The notes below the pieces were generated by a model. That model had not been told where the DNA came from. It saw only the letters and a program-made list of their open reading frames with translations, and made no database searches. A stretch of DNA of 49,145 nucleotides. Origin: Microcaldota archaeon (GTDB taxonomy: Archaea > Micrarchaeota > Micrarchaeia > Micrarchaeales > Micrarchaeaceae). Position 1 is the stretch's first letter. Each line of letters starts with the position of its first letter. This document shows positions 26,001-35,571 of the stretch, piece by piece. The stretch spans positions 1 through 49,145 of the forward strand of contig JASHRG010000020.1 of assembly GCA_030037495.1 (NCBI GenBank), given 5' to 3'. Position numbers and translations under genes: made by a program.

Positions 26001-28826
26001 TTATGGCGGCCCTATGCTTAGGCCGCAGGTCAGGTTCATAACGCTGCCTAGGCTGCACGGCGCAGTGCTCCCTGTTGTGAATATACCAGTGTCGCCCGCC
26101 ACTGTCTCAGGCGTAAGGTTGTCAAAGCCCCGATAGTATGAGCTGAGCGGCATGTTTATGCTTGGAGACGCGGCTGGGCCCGCGTTCACGCTTCCGTTGA
26201 GGTAGAGCGACAGCATCTGGTTTGAACTGAGCACATTGTTGTATATCTGGAAGTTCGCCAGATAGCCGCTGAACGACGGTCCGCTTCCGAAATTGGTGCT
26301 GTCGCTCCTGCCCAGCGAATAAAATATTGGGTTGTTGAGGCTGAGCCTGGCTGCGCCAAAGCCTGCTACCTGTACGCCGTTTATGTATGTGGTAACAAAC
26401 TGCGATATGCTGTTGTAGGTGAACCCTATCTGGGTCCAGTTGTATATTGCAGGCGTTGTTGTGAGCTGCTCGTCCGCAAGGGTGGAGCACACATAAACGC
26501 CAACATAGATGTGGTCATTGTAGACCCCTACCATCTCCTCATGAAGGAACCCGGTGTAACCGCAGCTGTCCTGCTTTGAAGCTGTGTAATTGTTCTCATC
26601 AACGATCACTCCGTTGAACACAGTGGGGTATGCCCATATAGACATGCTGAAAGAGTTCGCAGAATTGTCCAACCACGATATCGAGTTCTGCTCAGTGATA
26701 TACGCGGTTGTGCCTCCGCTCATGCCAGGACGCACATTGTAGAGCCCAAGCACATCGGGCAGCACCGCGTTGCCTAGTCCCAGGGCTGAGCTCTCGCCCA
26801 GTGCTACATTACCTACATAGCTCAGCGGATATCCCCCGAGGTAGAGGTGTCTTTGCTGTGAGGTGCACTGGTCAAGGCTGCCGCAGTTCAGTGCTCCAGG
26901 AACCGCATACGTGGTGGAGTTCGTTAATATATTCCTATATATCGGGTCAGCGTAGTATCCGGAAAGGTAGTTGTAGGTTACTCCTACAACATTACCGTTG
27001 TAGTTGTGGCCGCTATAGTCATTTGCATTGCCATTGAGCGGATACCATGCTATGAGGTTTGCGCTTGCAACAGGAAGTCCAGTTATCCCCTCTCTGTACA
27101 GCTGCTGCGCATAGAATGCGCTCAGCGGTGTATTGTATATCTGGATGTTTGAGAGCGAGCCGTTGAATCCGGACCAGATCGCGCCCTCCCCGCCTATGTA
27201 GAGGGAATTTGCGTCAACAGGCAGGTTGTTTATCACATAGTTGCCCGCAGGGTTTCCGTTTATGTACCAGCTCAGCGTACCATGGCCAACCACCACCGTT
27301 GCCTGGATCCAGGTTCCAGGGTTTGTAGAGGTGGACGGTGTTCCTGTGTAGTGGAGCGTCCCAGATGCGTCAGTGTATGCAACGTCAAGTAGGCCGTTCC
27401 ATGTGGAGCCCCCAAACGTGCATGGGCTCGGTGCAAAATTAGGCACGCTCAAAATGTCAAAATACGTAGAGTGCAGCGAGTTGCCGAAATAAATTAAACT
27501 ATCGCAGCCTGTGCTTGGATCCAGCGCAAACGCGCCCTTGTTCAACCAAAACGATATCGTAAATGTGCTCGGGAGCACTATGCCTGATTTCACCAGTATG
27601 CCTTCCTGCTGGAACTCGGTGAAGTTTGGGGCTTCCCAGTTCAATGATCCAAAAGAGAACAGGCCGTTCACCTGCCTCTGCGTGAAAACGTTTTGCTGAT
27701 CTATGTAGCTTGGAACATACGGAGAGGTGAAATACTTGTCTGTCTGTATCGCGCTTTGTAACGATGATGTGTTATATGCGGCTAGCCCCGCCCCGTCCAG
27801 CAGCACCTGGCTGAGGTTTGCCCCCTGCCACAGGCTGTTGAACGCGTTTGACGTCGGATACACAAGATATGGCACGTCCACGGAAGAATAGCTACTGCAT
27901 ACCCCTCCGGAAGGCACTGACAGGTCATCGGTTATCACGCCCGCAAATCCGCAATCCGGCGGCGGTCCTGTAGGTAAGCAGGGCTGCGTGTCATAAATCA
28001 GGTAGTAGGTATTGCTGGTTACGAGTATGTAGTGCGGCGCGTTCTGCGTGGTCGCGAAACTGCCCAGAGATCCGCAGGTCGGTCCCCCTCCTGACTGCGG
28101 GTTTTGCAGTGCTGTCAGTACTGTCCCGTATGCAAAGGAGAATTTCCCTGTAGAGCCTGCTGTCGCATATGAATTTCCAACAAGCACAGCTGTTGGAAGG
28201 CTCTTCTGTATTGATATTGTGGAAGGCATGCCCTGCTGCGCCCCGACTATGTCAAGGGTTCCATTAAGCTGCACGCTGGTTGTGGCCCTTATCGGGTATG
28301 TATACGTTCCAGCCGTAGTGTTCACCATAGCGACCGCGTAGTAGCTCGCATTTATTGTTGATGGGGTTCCCTGAAACACCGTGAGGTTCCCCCCAATTAA
28401 CCTAATCGAGACTCCTTCGCTGGCAAGGCTTGCGTTTATCGAGTTGCTGAAGTTGCTTATCAGCGCAGCATCCATGTACTGCCCGAAGCTAGCGCCATAG
28501 ATTGTCCCATTTTCCATCAGCGATGTCAGCGAATACTGGGTGTTATTTACTATGATGCCCTGCCTTGCCAGGGTATTGCCCTCTATCGTTTCAAGCGTTC
28601 CAAGGGCAGCCAACAAGCTCGTATGCAGCATACTGGTGATACTGAGCGAAACCAGGGATGCGCTTACGCCGCCCGCAGATGCGCTTGCTGCCTGTTGCGT
28701 CAGTGAATCATAGTTTACGTTTATTACAACATAGGTGATGACCTCGCCAAGCATAAGAACGAATAGCACTATAACAAGCAGGGTAAGCAAAAGGCCCTTC
28801 TTGTTTTTCGATTGAATCATCGCCAT
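26001..28826 (-). CDS. Giant surface protein with pilin-like N-terminus and two LamG-like domains
   Basis: KKGLLLTLLVIVLFVLMLG N-terminus; repeated ...ISFWLNKGAF..., ..IQIYNTPLSAFYAQQLYREGITGLPVASANLIAWYPLNGNANDYSG. Confidence 0.78.
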   Translation of the reverse strand: MAMIQSKNKKGLLLTLLVIVLFVLMLGEVITYVVINVNYDSLTQQAASASAGGVSASLVSLSITSMLHTSLLAALGTLETIEGNTLARQGIIVNNTQYSLTSLMENGTIYGASFGQYMDAALISNFSNSINASLASEGVSIRLIGGNLTVFQGTPSTINASYYAVAMVNTTAGTYTYPIRATTSVQLNGTLDIVGAQQGMPSTISIQKSLPTAVLVGNSYATAGSTGKFSFAYGTVLTALQNPQSGGGPTCGSLGSFATTQNAPHYILVTSNTYYLIYDTQPCLPTGPPPDCGFAGVITDDLSVPSGGVCSSYSSVDVPYLVYPTSNAFNSLWQGANLSQVLLDGAGLAAYNTSSLQSAIQTDKYFTSPYVPSYIDQQNVFTQRQVNGLFSFGSLNWEAPNFTEFQQEGILVKSGIVLPSTFTISFWLNKGAFALDPSTGCDSLIYFGNSLHSTYFDILSVPNFAPSPCTFGGSTWNGLLDVAYTDASGTLHYTGTPSTSTNPGTWIQATVVVGHGTLSWYINGNPAGNYVINNLPVDANSLYIGGEGAIWSGFNGSLSNIQIYNTPLSAFYAQQLYREGITGLPVASANLIAWYPLNGNANDYSGHNYNGNVVGVTYNYLSGYYADPIYRNILTNSTTYAVPGALNCGSLDQCTSQQRHLYLGGYPLSYVGNVALGESSALGLGNAVLPDVLGLYNVRPGMSGGTTAYITEQNSISWLDNSANSFSMSIWAYPTVFNGVIVDENNYTASKQDSCGYTGFLHEEMVGVYNDHIYVGVYVCSTLADEQLTTTPAIYNWTQIGFTYNSISQFVTTYINGVQVAGFGAARLSLNNPIFYSLGRSDSTNFGSGPSFSGYLANFQIYNNVLSSNQMLSLYLNGSVNAGPAASPSINMPLSSYYRGFDNLTPETVAGDTGIFTTGSTAPCSLGSVMNLTCGLSIGPP

Positions 28827-31123
28827 ACAACCACGCTAACGTTCCTGTTCGTATAATTGCCATTCACGTTTATCGTCAATGGAACCGTAGACCTGCTTAT
28901 CTGGTATGAGCTCTGCAACCCTGGCGGCATCGACGGAACTGCCGTGTACCTGACACTGTTGGACTGGAACACGGCAAAGCCCTCATAATCGTTTGAATCT
29001 CCGTCAAGGGGCAGCCACGCCACAGCGCCCTGCAGCGGCACTCCCCCGGTTCCCTCGCTGTAAAGCTGTTGCGCCTGGGACTGGCTAAGCGCATAATTGT
29101 ACAGCTGAAGATCCTGTACGTCCCCGGTCATGTACGTTCCAAGAACCGCGCTGCCTCCAACCGTCAACGGTATGCCATATTCTGAGAGGTATGGAGGGCA
29201 CGCTGATGGCGGGGAGCAGGAGGCAAAAGCTTGCGACCGCACTGCTGCGCCATTTATGTAAGTGATAAGCGCAATTCCATTATAGGTAATTACAACATGG
29301 GTCCAGCTGTCTGGTAAAATATTCGCAGCGTACGCAAGGGAGGCTCCGTAGCCAGGTATGCCCACAAAAGATGTAATGGAATTGGAGTTGGCGTTCTGCT
29401 GCAGGTAGAACCCATGCGTCTTGGACTGGTCTATCATTCCAGCTATGAAGCCATTGCTTGTAGAGTCAGCAGGTAGATATACCCATACGGACATGGAGAA
29501 CAATGTGCTATAGATTTTCTGCGATGCATTAATCTCATACAAATAGCTGTTCCCTGTGAAAGCAGCCGCCTTGAGCGAAGGCGCGTATGTGTTGTTTATC
29601 AAAAGCGCAACCTTACCGTAACCGTAGCTTTGGTTCAGTATCTGCGTCGCGCACGCGCCTGCCGTATTAAGGTACATGGTGGTAAGCGCTTGTAAGAGGC
29701 TGCCGTTCGGGTCAGCGCTGCAAGTGCCTATTGCGTATATCATATTGCCCACGGCAACATATGCATTGCCATATGCTACAGCTATGTCAGTGAGCGCATT
29801 AATCGGAACAGGGGCCTGGCTTGGCAGCGTAGCATTCCAAATCATAGCGCCGGTTATTGGATTGAAATCCTGGAGCACGTTCCCGTTCGATAGGACATAC
29901 AGCGCATTGCTGGTCAACGTGGGAGTGGCATTGATGTATCCTTGCACTCCCAGCGATTTGAAGAGCCTGTTTCCATTCTGCGCATAGCCATATACCGTAT
30001 TGCCTGCGCCGAGATAGACAGAGCCGTTAGACGCAGCTGGCCCTCCAATCATCGGCGAATAATACGCGAGCATCGCGTTCCATAGGACAGTACCATTTGT
30101 ATTTACCGCGTAGAGCGCGGGATACGGTGTTCCTGCAATTCCGCTGTAGTATGGCGAATACCCAAAGTACATGGTGTTGCCAAAACTGCTGACAGGGGTT
30201 ATTGCAGGCGTGAAGTACATTATAGGCCCCATCAAACTCGTATTTACTGCGGTTATGCTGCTGCCGTAGTTCCATGCGATTTCGGGGGTGTAGCAAGAAT
30301 ACGAGCCGGACTGGCAGTATGTATACGCGAGGCCAGAATACCTGCCGTTGCCGTAAACCATTGGGACATTGAGGTAAAGCGGGGACGAAGCTGTGGTTGA
30401 TGCTGCAGCATACTCCACGCCATTGGCGGGATTGGTCAGCGTCATGTTGGTTTCCAGCGAGCCTCCCTCCACATCGAGGATGCTCCTAAGACTGTTTTCA
30501 AACTCAAATGGGAAGATCCCGCCCCAGCTATACCTGATCTGCGTGCCCCAGAGCATCTGCCCGTTCTCGGTATATGCAACAATGAAGTTGTTTGCCGTCA
30601 GTGTGTATATGAAATGGTTGAATATCACAGGGTCTGAAATGAAGGTCCCTGTTACTGCATTGGGCGGCAGCACGTTGAACACAAGTGAGCCGGTCGTTGC
30701 ATTGAGCGCGTACAGGTAAGACCTCGTCCCGTTGGTGGAGAACACCAAAAGACCGTCGGCAACGGCGGGCGCAGGGTTTATTGCATTGAATGTCTGATAC
30801 GAGAACAAGACAAATGGGTATGCTGGTCCCGAGCTCGGCGTGCTTGACGAGACGTTCGCACCGTACCCATATTGAGGCCATGTATACTGCGCGGAGTTCC
30901 ACTTCGACACCGCAACCAGGGCCAGGCCCCTTCCAGCGGCAGCCTGTCCGAGCGTGCTCTGCATGAAGCTCTGTGATACAGCCAGCGCCTCGCTCTGCGT
31001 TCCCTGTATCTGCGTTGCTGGCGTGTATAGGGAAAGAAGCAGCAGCGAGGTTGCTGCAGCCGCAACTATGAGCGCAAATATCGCGTCAAGCGTGAATACG
31101 AATCCCTTGAAGTTACTCATCAA
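28817..31123 (-). CDS. Surface protein with pilin-like N-terminus, PQQ-like beta-propeller and LamG-like domain
   Basis: FKGFVFTLDAIFALIVAAAA; repeats such as LYALNATTGSLVF, YAVNTNGTVLWNA, VLQDFNPITGAMIWNA; LQLYNYALSQSQAQQLYSEGTGGVPL. Confidence 0.78.
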   Translation of the reverse strand: MMSNFKGFVFTLDAIFALIVAAAATSLLLLSLYTPATQIQGTQSEALAVSQSFMQSTLGQAAAGRGLALVAVSKWNSAQYTWPQYGYGANVSSSTPSSGPAYPFVLFSYQTFNAINPAPAVADGLLVFSTNGTRSYLYALNATTGSLVFNVLPPNAVTGTFISDPVIFNHFIYTLTANNFIVAYTENGQMLWGTQIRYSWGGIFPFEFENSLRSILDVEGGSLETNMTLTNPANGVEYAAASTTASSPLYLNVPMVYGNGRYSGLAYTYCQSGSYSCYTPEIAWNYGSSITAVNTSLMGPIMYFTPAITPVSSFGNTMYFGYSPYYSGIAGTPYPALYAVNTNGTVLWNAMLAYYSPMIGGPAASNGSVYLGAGNTVYGYAQNGNRLFKSLGVQGYINATPTLTSNALYVLSNGNVLQDFNPITGAMIWNATLPSQAPVPINALTDIAVAYGNAYVAVGNMIYAIGTCSADPNGSLLQALTTMYLNTAGACATQILNQSYGYGKVALLINNTYAPSLKAAAFTGNSYLYEINASQKIYSTLFSMSVWVYLPADSTSNGFIAGMIDQSKTHGFYLQQNANSNSITSFVGIPGYGASLAYAANILPDSWTHVVITYNGIALITYINGAAVRSQAFASCSPPSACPPYLSEYGIPLTVGGSAVLGTYMTGDVQDLQLYNYALSQSQAQQLYSEGTGGVPLQGAVAWLPLDGDSNDYEGFAVFQSNSVRYTAVPSMPPGLQSSYQISRSTVPLTINVNGNYTNRNVSVVVWR

Positions 31124-31124
31124 A

Positions 31125-31685
31125 TCAACTTATTGCGGCCGAGCTGTTACTCCAGAGCAGCACCTGCATTGTCACTGGTATGCCGTTAAGGAACGCGCTC
31201 CTCTTTTCGACGTAGACTGTCAGCGCGTTGTTAAGGTTAGGATTGGACCCTATCGTTATGTTTATCGAGGGCCCGGTTATTATCACGTAGTAATCATAGC
31301 CTATTCCGAGCTGTGTTTTTGTTGCCTGGTAGTTCTTGTTTGCCATCGCCATGAAGGTGTACAGCTTGCTCGACGAGAGGTTCCCGGCTATTCCTGCTGA
31401 ACCAAGGCCTATGCTGACGTTGCTCCACGTCAGCGTGTTCGTGGAATTGACCACGCTTTGCCAGTTTGTCGGGTATCCCAGCGAAAGAAGGGTCTGCGCA
31501 AGGGAGTGCGCCTGCAACTGCGCTATCACGGCTCCGCTTCCGTAGCCAAGCGAAAGCTGGTTGTTTACGTTATACCAGACGAATCCCAGAATCGTAAGCG
31601 CAGTTATGAATATTATTATCGCGAAGATCACGTCAAAGCTCCAGAACTGGGCCCCTAGTCCCTTACCCAGCGATCCATTGTACAT
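31125..31685 (-). CDS. Pilin-like protein
   Basis: GAQFWSFDVIFAIIIFITALTILGFVWY N-terminal helix. Confidence 0.65.
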   Translation of the reverse strand: MYNGSLGKGLGAQFWSFDVIFAIIIFITALTILGFVWYNVNNQLSLGYGSGAVIAQLQAHSLAQTLLSLGYPTNWQSVVNSTNTLTWSNVSIGLGSAGIAGNLSSSKLYTFMAMANKNYQATKTQLGIGYDYYVIITGPSINITIGSNPNLNNALTVYVEKRSAFLNGIPVTMQVLLWSNSSAAIS

Positions 31686-31686
31686 T

Positions 31687-34566
31687 TTATTTCACCGATA
31701 CGTTCAGCCTCACAACAGGAGGTATTCCCTGTTCGTAAAGCTGCAGCAGCTGCTGTTGCGACAACGTTGTGTTGTATACCTGCAGGTCAGTGATAGATCC
31801 ATTGAATACATCAACTGCAGCTATCAGCGGCCCCCCTCCGGGAGTGGTGCCCCCTACTATCAGCGGCTGTTCTGGCCCGCCTGAGTCCCACGTATATTGC
31901 AGGGTCCCATTTGTCCACCTGCCGTTTATGAATACGCTAATTTTCTGCTGAGAAACCTCTGCTGCCATAAAATTCCACGAATTGAAGTTTACTCGCGCGC
32001 CGCTTGTGGGCGCAAAGACGTCAGCCTTGCTGGCCGAGGACGGGGCGCTGAAATAGGGAAGCCCGCTGTGCTGTATGCCCAGTGCAAGCCCAGGTCCTAC
32101 CGATGCCTCGTCACCACCATAACTAAAGAATATGCTATTGGTGTTGCTGTTCTGCACAGGCGTGGGCTTTATCCAAGCAACTATCGTGAATATGTTGGCA
32201 GCTACGCTCCCTCCTATGTCAGTGAAGGATGCGCTACCGCTTCCTTGCGCATAATACACATTGGCGCTTACAGGGTTGAAGCTTAGCGCGTATGCAGACG
32301 GGCCCAGCAACGAATAATTAGTGAATGTAACGCTGCCGAATTTGGCGCTGCCTCCAATAGTGCTGTTCTGGTTGCCTACGCTGCTGAGGTCGGTCAGGCT
32401 GCCATCCAGCGCCCACCATCCTATAAGTCCTGTGTTCTGCAGCGGCACTCCTGTGATTCCCTGGCTGTAGAGCGCGCTTACCTGGGACTGGTTAAGATAA
32501 GAGGAATACAACTGGACATCGCTTATAATACCGTTCATTGCGCCTGACTGCCCACTCTGCCAGAAGTCGTCGCCTATGATGTATGGCCCAGGCCTTGTAA
32601 CCAGCAGGCCTGACCCAACAGTATTGGCTGCGAACAGCGATGAATTCAGGTATACGCTTGCTACCCCGCTAGCCTTGTTGTACTCCGCTGTGATCATAAC
32701 CCATGACCCGGCGGTGAGGTTTGTTGCGTGCCCTGATGGCCAGTTCACTATCCTATTCGACACCTGGAACACCCCGGTTGCAAGCCCGTTCGCCATTATC
32801 TGGAAGCCGTTCGCAGTTGTCCCAGTGTTTGTTGACAGGTCGCCGAAAACTCCTTGCGTGTAGCCGTCGTTGCCTCCGTAGTAGACCCACGCGACAGCTG
32901 TGAATGTCCCGTTGTTGTTTATGTTGTAGTATGCCGAGTCTGTGCCTATTACTATGTTGCCCCCGCTGCTTGCGCCCGCAAAGTTTGCCGCCTGGAAGTT
33001 CGTGATGTTCCTGTTTGCAGCAGTCCATCCCGGGAATCCCTTGTAGACGTTGAGCGCCTGAAGTTGCATCTTGAATGGCCCCATGTCATACACGGTGTTG
33101 CCATAGCCACTGTTGAGCGGAAACCATACGGTCAGTCCGTTGTGCCCTATCAGGTTCGTATTTATCAGCGTATTGTTTCCATTGAACTCGGTTACCGTGA
33201 GGTTGATCAGGCCATGAGCTCCATTTGATACCAGAAAAGCAGTTGCAACCCCAGGCGCGGGACTGCCGTAGTATGCGCCGTTGGCGCTTAGCGTTCCGGC
33301 GCTGGATGAGAATCCAGTAAGCTGGTATACAGGAAGACCCTGGCCAAGCGCAGGTATAAGCACCTTTGAGCCATTTGTAAGAAGGGGGTATGCATTTACC
33401 TGCACCACGTATTGATATGTAATGCCGTTTGCGATCAACACATCGTATCCATTTCCGCCATAGTCGTATGTGTCTCCGTTTAGAGGGTACCACGCAACCA
33501 CATTCTGCGTAGCCACGGGAGGCCCGCTTATGCCCTGGCTATAGAGCGCCAGCACCTGGCTTGCACTCAGCGAAGTGTTGTATATCTGCACGTTTGTCAT
33601 TATGCCATTAAACATGTAAGGAGCAAGACAGGTTTCATCGGCAAAACAGTCAGTGCCCAGCGCTATGCCTGTTGAGCTGCTGCCCGCTGCCCAATTTACT
33701 CCTGATATTGAGTTCACGCTCTGGCCGTTTATGTAGAGCGTCTCCACCCCGGAAACCGAATTGTAGGTGCCTGCTACAAATGTGAACGTCTGCGTTGGTA
33801 TATTGGCGGGGTTGCAAACAACTGTAGTCTGCGCCTGGAAGAAACACGGATATAGGTTGCCAGATGGGCCAAAGCCCACGCTGAGCCCAGCGTTCTGGAA
33901 CCCCACAACAGAGTTTGCGCTTTCGGAAGCAGCCGTGGGGTCAATCCATGCAACTACTGTTTCGGCCTTGAGGTTGGCGGCAAAGGCTGGCGCCAGGCTG
34001 TACCCACCAACGATTCCGTTGAAGACACCCGCAAGGGTCTTGCCCGCCATCCTTGCATAGAGGTTGCTTGCAAGATTCACAGTAGATGCGGGAAGCCTGT
34101 TCACGAAGAGCACTCCGTTTATGTTCGACACCTGGAACACTCCTGTGCTTGGCAGCACGTACAGCTGTATGCTGTTCGTGCTCTGCGATGAATATGTGCC
34201 ATTGACAATCAGGCTCCTTGCGCTGCTGAACGCGTATGCACTCACAACCTGCGAGCCAACCCTGCTAGACACTATAACAACACCAGTAGATGATATTGTT
34301 ATGTTGTATGGAAGCGTGCCTATGCTTCCTGTTAAAGGCGTGGATATGTTGTAGCCGCTCCCGGCATAGACCGCCTGGTCGAGGTACCCGGCAACGTCCT
34401 GCGCGACCAGCTGGAGCGCAGAATAACTCTCAGCATTGAGCGCTGACGCCCTTTCCGAAGTTACCAACAAGAATATGACGGCAAATACCAGCACAACAAA
34501 GGAGTAGACAACAAGGAACTCAAATGATATCTGTGACTTGCTTCTATCGCTGGCACTCCCACTCAT
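31687..34566 (-). CDS. Giant surface protein with class III-type signal peptide and three LamG-like domains
   Basis: SKSQISFEFLVVYSFVVLVFAVIFLLVTSE; three YN/YS..LS..Q...LY.QGI modules. Confidence 0.8.
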   Translation of the reverse strand: MSGSASDRSKSQISFEFLVVYSFVVLVFAVIFLLVTSERASALNAESYSALQLVAQDVAGYLDQAVYAGSGYNISTPLTGSIGTLPYNITISSTGVVIVSSRVGSQVVSAYAFSSARSLIVNGTYSSQSTNSIQLYVLPSTGVFQVSNINGVLFVNRLPASTVNLASNLYARMAGKTLAGVFNGIVGGYSLAPAFAANLKAETVVAWIDPTAASESANSVVGFQNAGLSVGFGPSGNLYPCFFQAQTTVVCNPANIPTQTFTFVAGTYNSVSGVETLYINGQSVNSISGVNWAAGSSSTGIALGTDCFADETCLAPYMFNGIMTNVQIYNTSLSASQVLALYSQGISGPPVATQNVVAWYPLNGDTYDYGGNGYDVLIANGITYQYVVQVNAYPLLTNGSKVLIPALGQGLPVYQLTGFSSSAGTLSANGAYYGSPAPGVATAFLVSNGAHGLINLTVTEFNGNNTLINTNLIGHNGLTVWFPLNSGYGNTVYDMGPFKMQLQALNVYKGFPGWTAANRNITNFQAANFAGASSGGNIVIGTDSAYYNINNNGTFTAVAWVYYGGNDGYTQGVFGDLSTNTGTTANGFQIMANGLATGVFQVSNRIVNWPSGHATNLTAGSWVMITAEYNKASGVASVYLNSSLFAANTVGSGLLVTRPGPYIIGDDFWQSGQSGAMNGIISDVQLYSSYLNQSQVSALYSQGITGVPLQNTGLIGWWALDGSLTDLSSVGNQNSTIGGSAKFGSVTFTNYSLLGPSAYALSFNPVSANVYYAQGSGSASFTDIGGSVAANIFTIVAWIKPTPVQNSNTNSIFFSYGGDEASVGPGLALGIQHSGLPYFSAPSSASKADVFAPTSGARVNFNSWNFMAAEVSQQKISVFINGRWTNGTLQYTWDSGGPEQPLIVGGTTPGGGPLIAAVDVFNGSITDLQVYNTTLSQQQLLQLYEQGIPPVVRLNVSVK

Positions 34567-34611
34567 CGGAATCAGAATATATTAAAAAGCAAGAAATAAA
34601 TAGAGTTGCAG

Positions 34612-34890
34612 TCAGGCTTTACTCCTTCCCGAGACCCCGCTTTTGAGTTCTGCTATGGTCTCATCAAGCTCTTCAAGCGCCTTCTGTAGTGCCTCTTTGG
34701 CCTTCCTCTTATCTGTCTTTATCACCAACCTTGGCTTTCCCACCTCTGGATGGTCCTTCGCAGCTCCAGCGAACTCAACATCGTCGTTCTGCTGTAGCTG
34801 GCTTGCTATAAGGTCTGGTATGGTAATATCAGTAGTCTCAAACTCTATAACAAGCTCATTGCTTTCATCTTTTAGGATTTTCATCTTCAT
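34612..34890 (-). CDS. rpoL: DNA-directed RNA polymerase subunit L
   Basis: MKMKILKDESNELVIEFETTDITIPDLIASQLQQNDDVEFAGAAKDHPEVGKPRLVIKT. Confidence 0.9.
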   Translation of the reverse strand: MKMKILKDESNELVIEFETTDITIPDLIASQLQQNDDVEFAGAAKDHPEVGKPRLVIKTDKRKAKEALQKALEELDETIAELKSGVSGRSKA

Positions 34891-34910
34891 AACATCACCA
34901 AATACTATAT

Positions 34911-35564
34911 TTACACGAACAATTTTATTATTTCTTGGGGTTTCCCATAGAGGGCGCTTATCTTCCTCTGCTCCCTGTGCTTGCATGCGGGGCAGGAAAG
35001 GGTTCCTGGCACACCTGCATTTGCCTCAAGGTGTGAGCTGCACATCTCGCACTCCGCGTAAACCACCCCTGCATTAGCGTCATCAAGTTCAAGTGTGAAG
35101 GCATCTAGCTCTTCAAATCCTATCTTGGCAAGTATCACGTCTCCGACAGAGCACTGCTTCCCCCTTGGTTCAGCGTCTCTGCCCCCGCTGTCCATGTCCC
35201 GGCCCCTCTCCCTTTCCCTGCTGAAGCCGCCACGCATGGGTCTTCTCCTCCCAGTTATTATCTTGCCATCCTTCAGCGCAAGGTACTCCGCGCCATTCAC
35301 ACGGACATTGTCTAGCTTGACAAACATCACGCTTTTCACATCATCTGAAACGCTGCCTATCACCATCATGCCCCTCTTGAACCTCTTTACATTGTGCTTA
35401 TCGTTGATCACGCTTATCCTGCCCTGGTTCATAACGATTGTTCCTGCAATAGTTGCCCTTATGCTGCCGTCGTCATCAACAAAGGTATTCTCTGCCGCTA
35501 CGTATTCCTCTTCAACGCCTATCTTGTCGCCTGGCATGACCTGCATTCTAATCTGTTGCTCCAT
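34911..35564 (-). CDS. csl4: Exosome RNA-binding protein Csl4
   Basis: MPGDKIGVEEEYVAAENTFVDDDGSIRATIAG, S1-like centre, C-terminal zinc ribbon CEMC..CPAC. Confidence 0.9.
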   Translation of the reverse strand: MEQQIRMQVMPGDKIGVEEEYVAAENTFVDDDGSIRATIAGTIVMNQGRISVINDKHNVKRFKRGMMVIGSVSDDVKSVMFVKLDNVRVNGAEYLALKDGKIITGRRRPMRGGFSRERERGRDMDSGGRDAEPRGKQCSVGDVILAKIGFEELDAFTLELDDANAGVVYAECEMCSSHLEANAGVPGTLSCPACKHREQRKISALYGKPQEIIKLFV

Positions 35565-35571
35565 CCAATCT

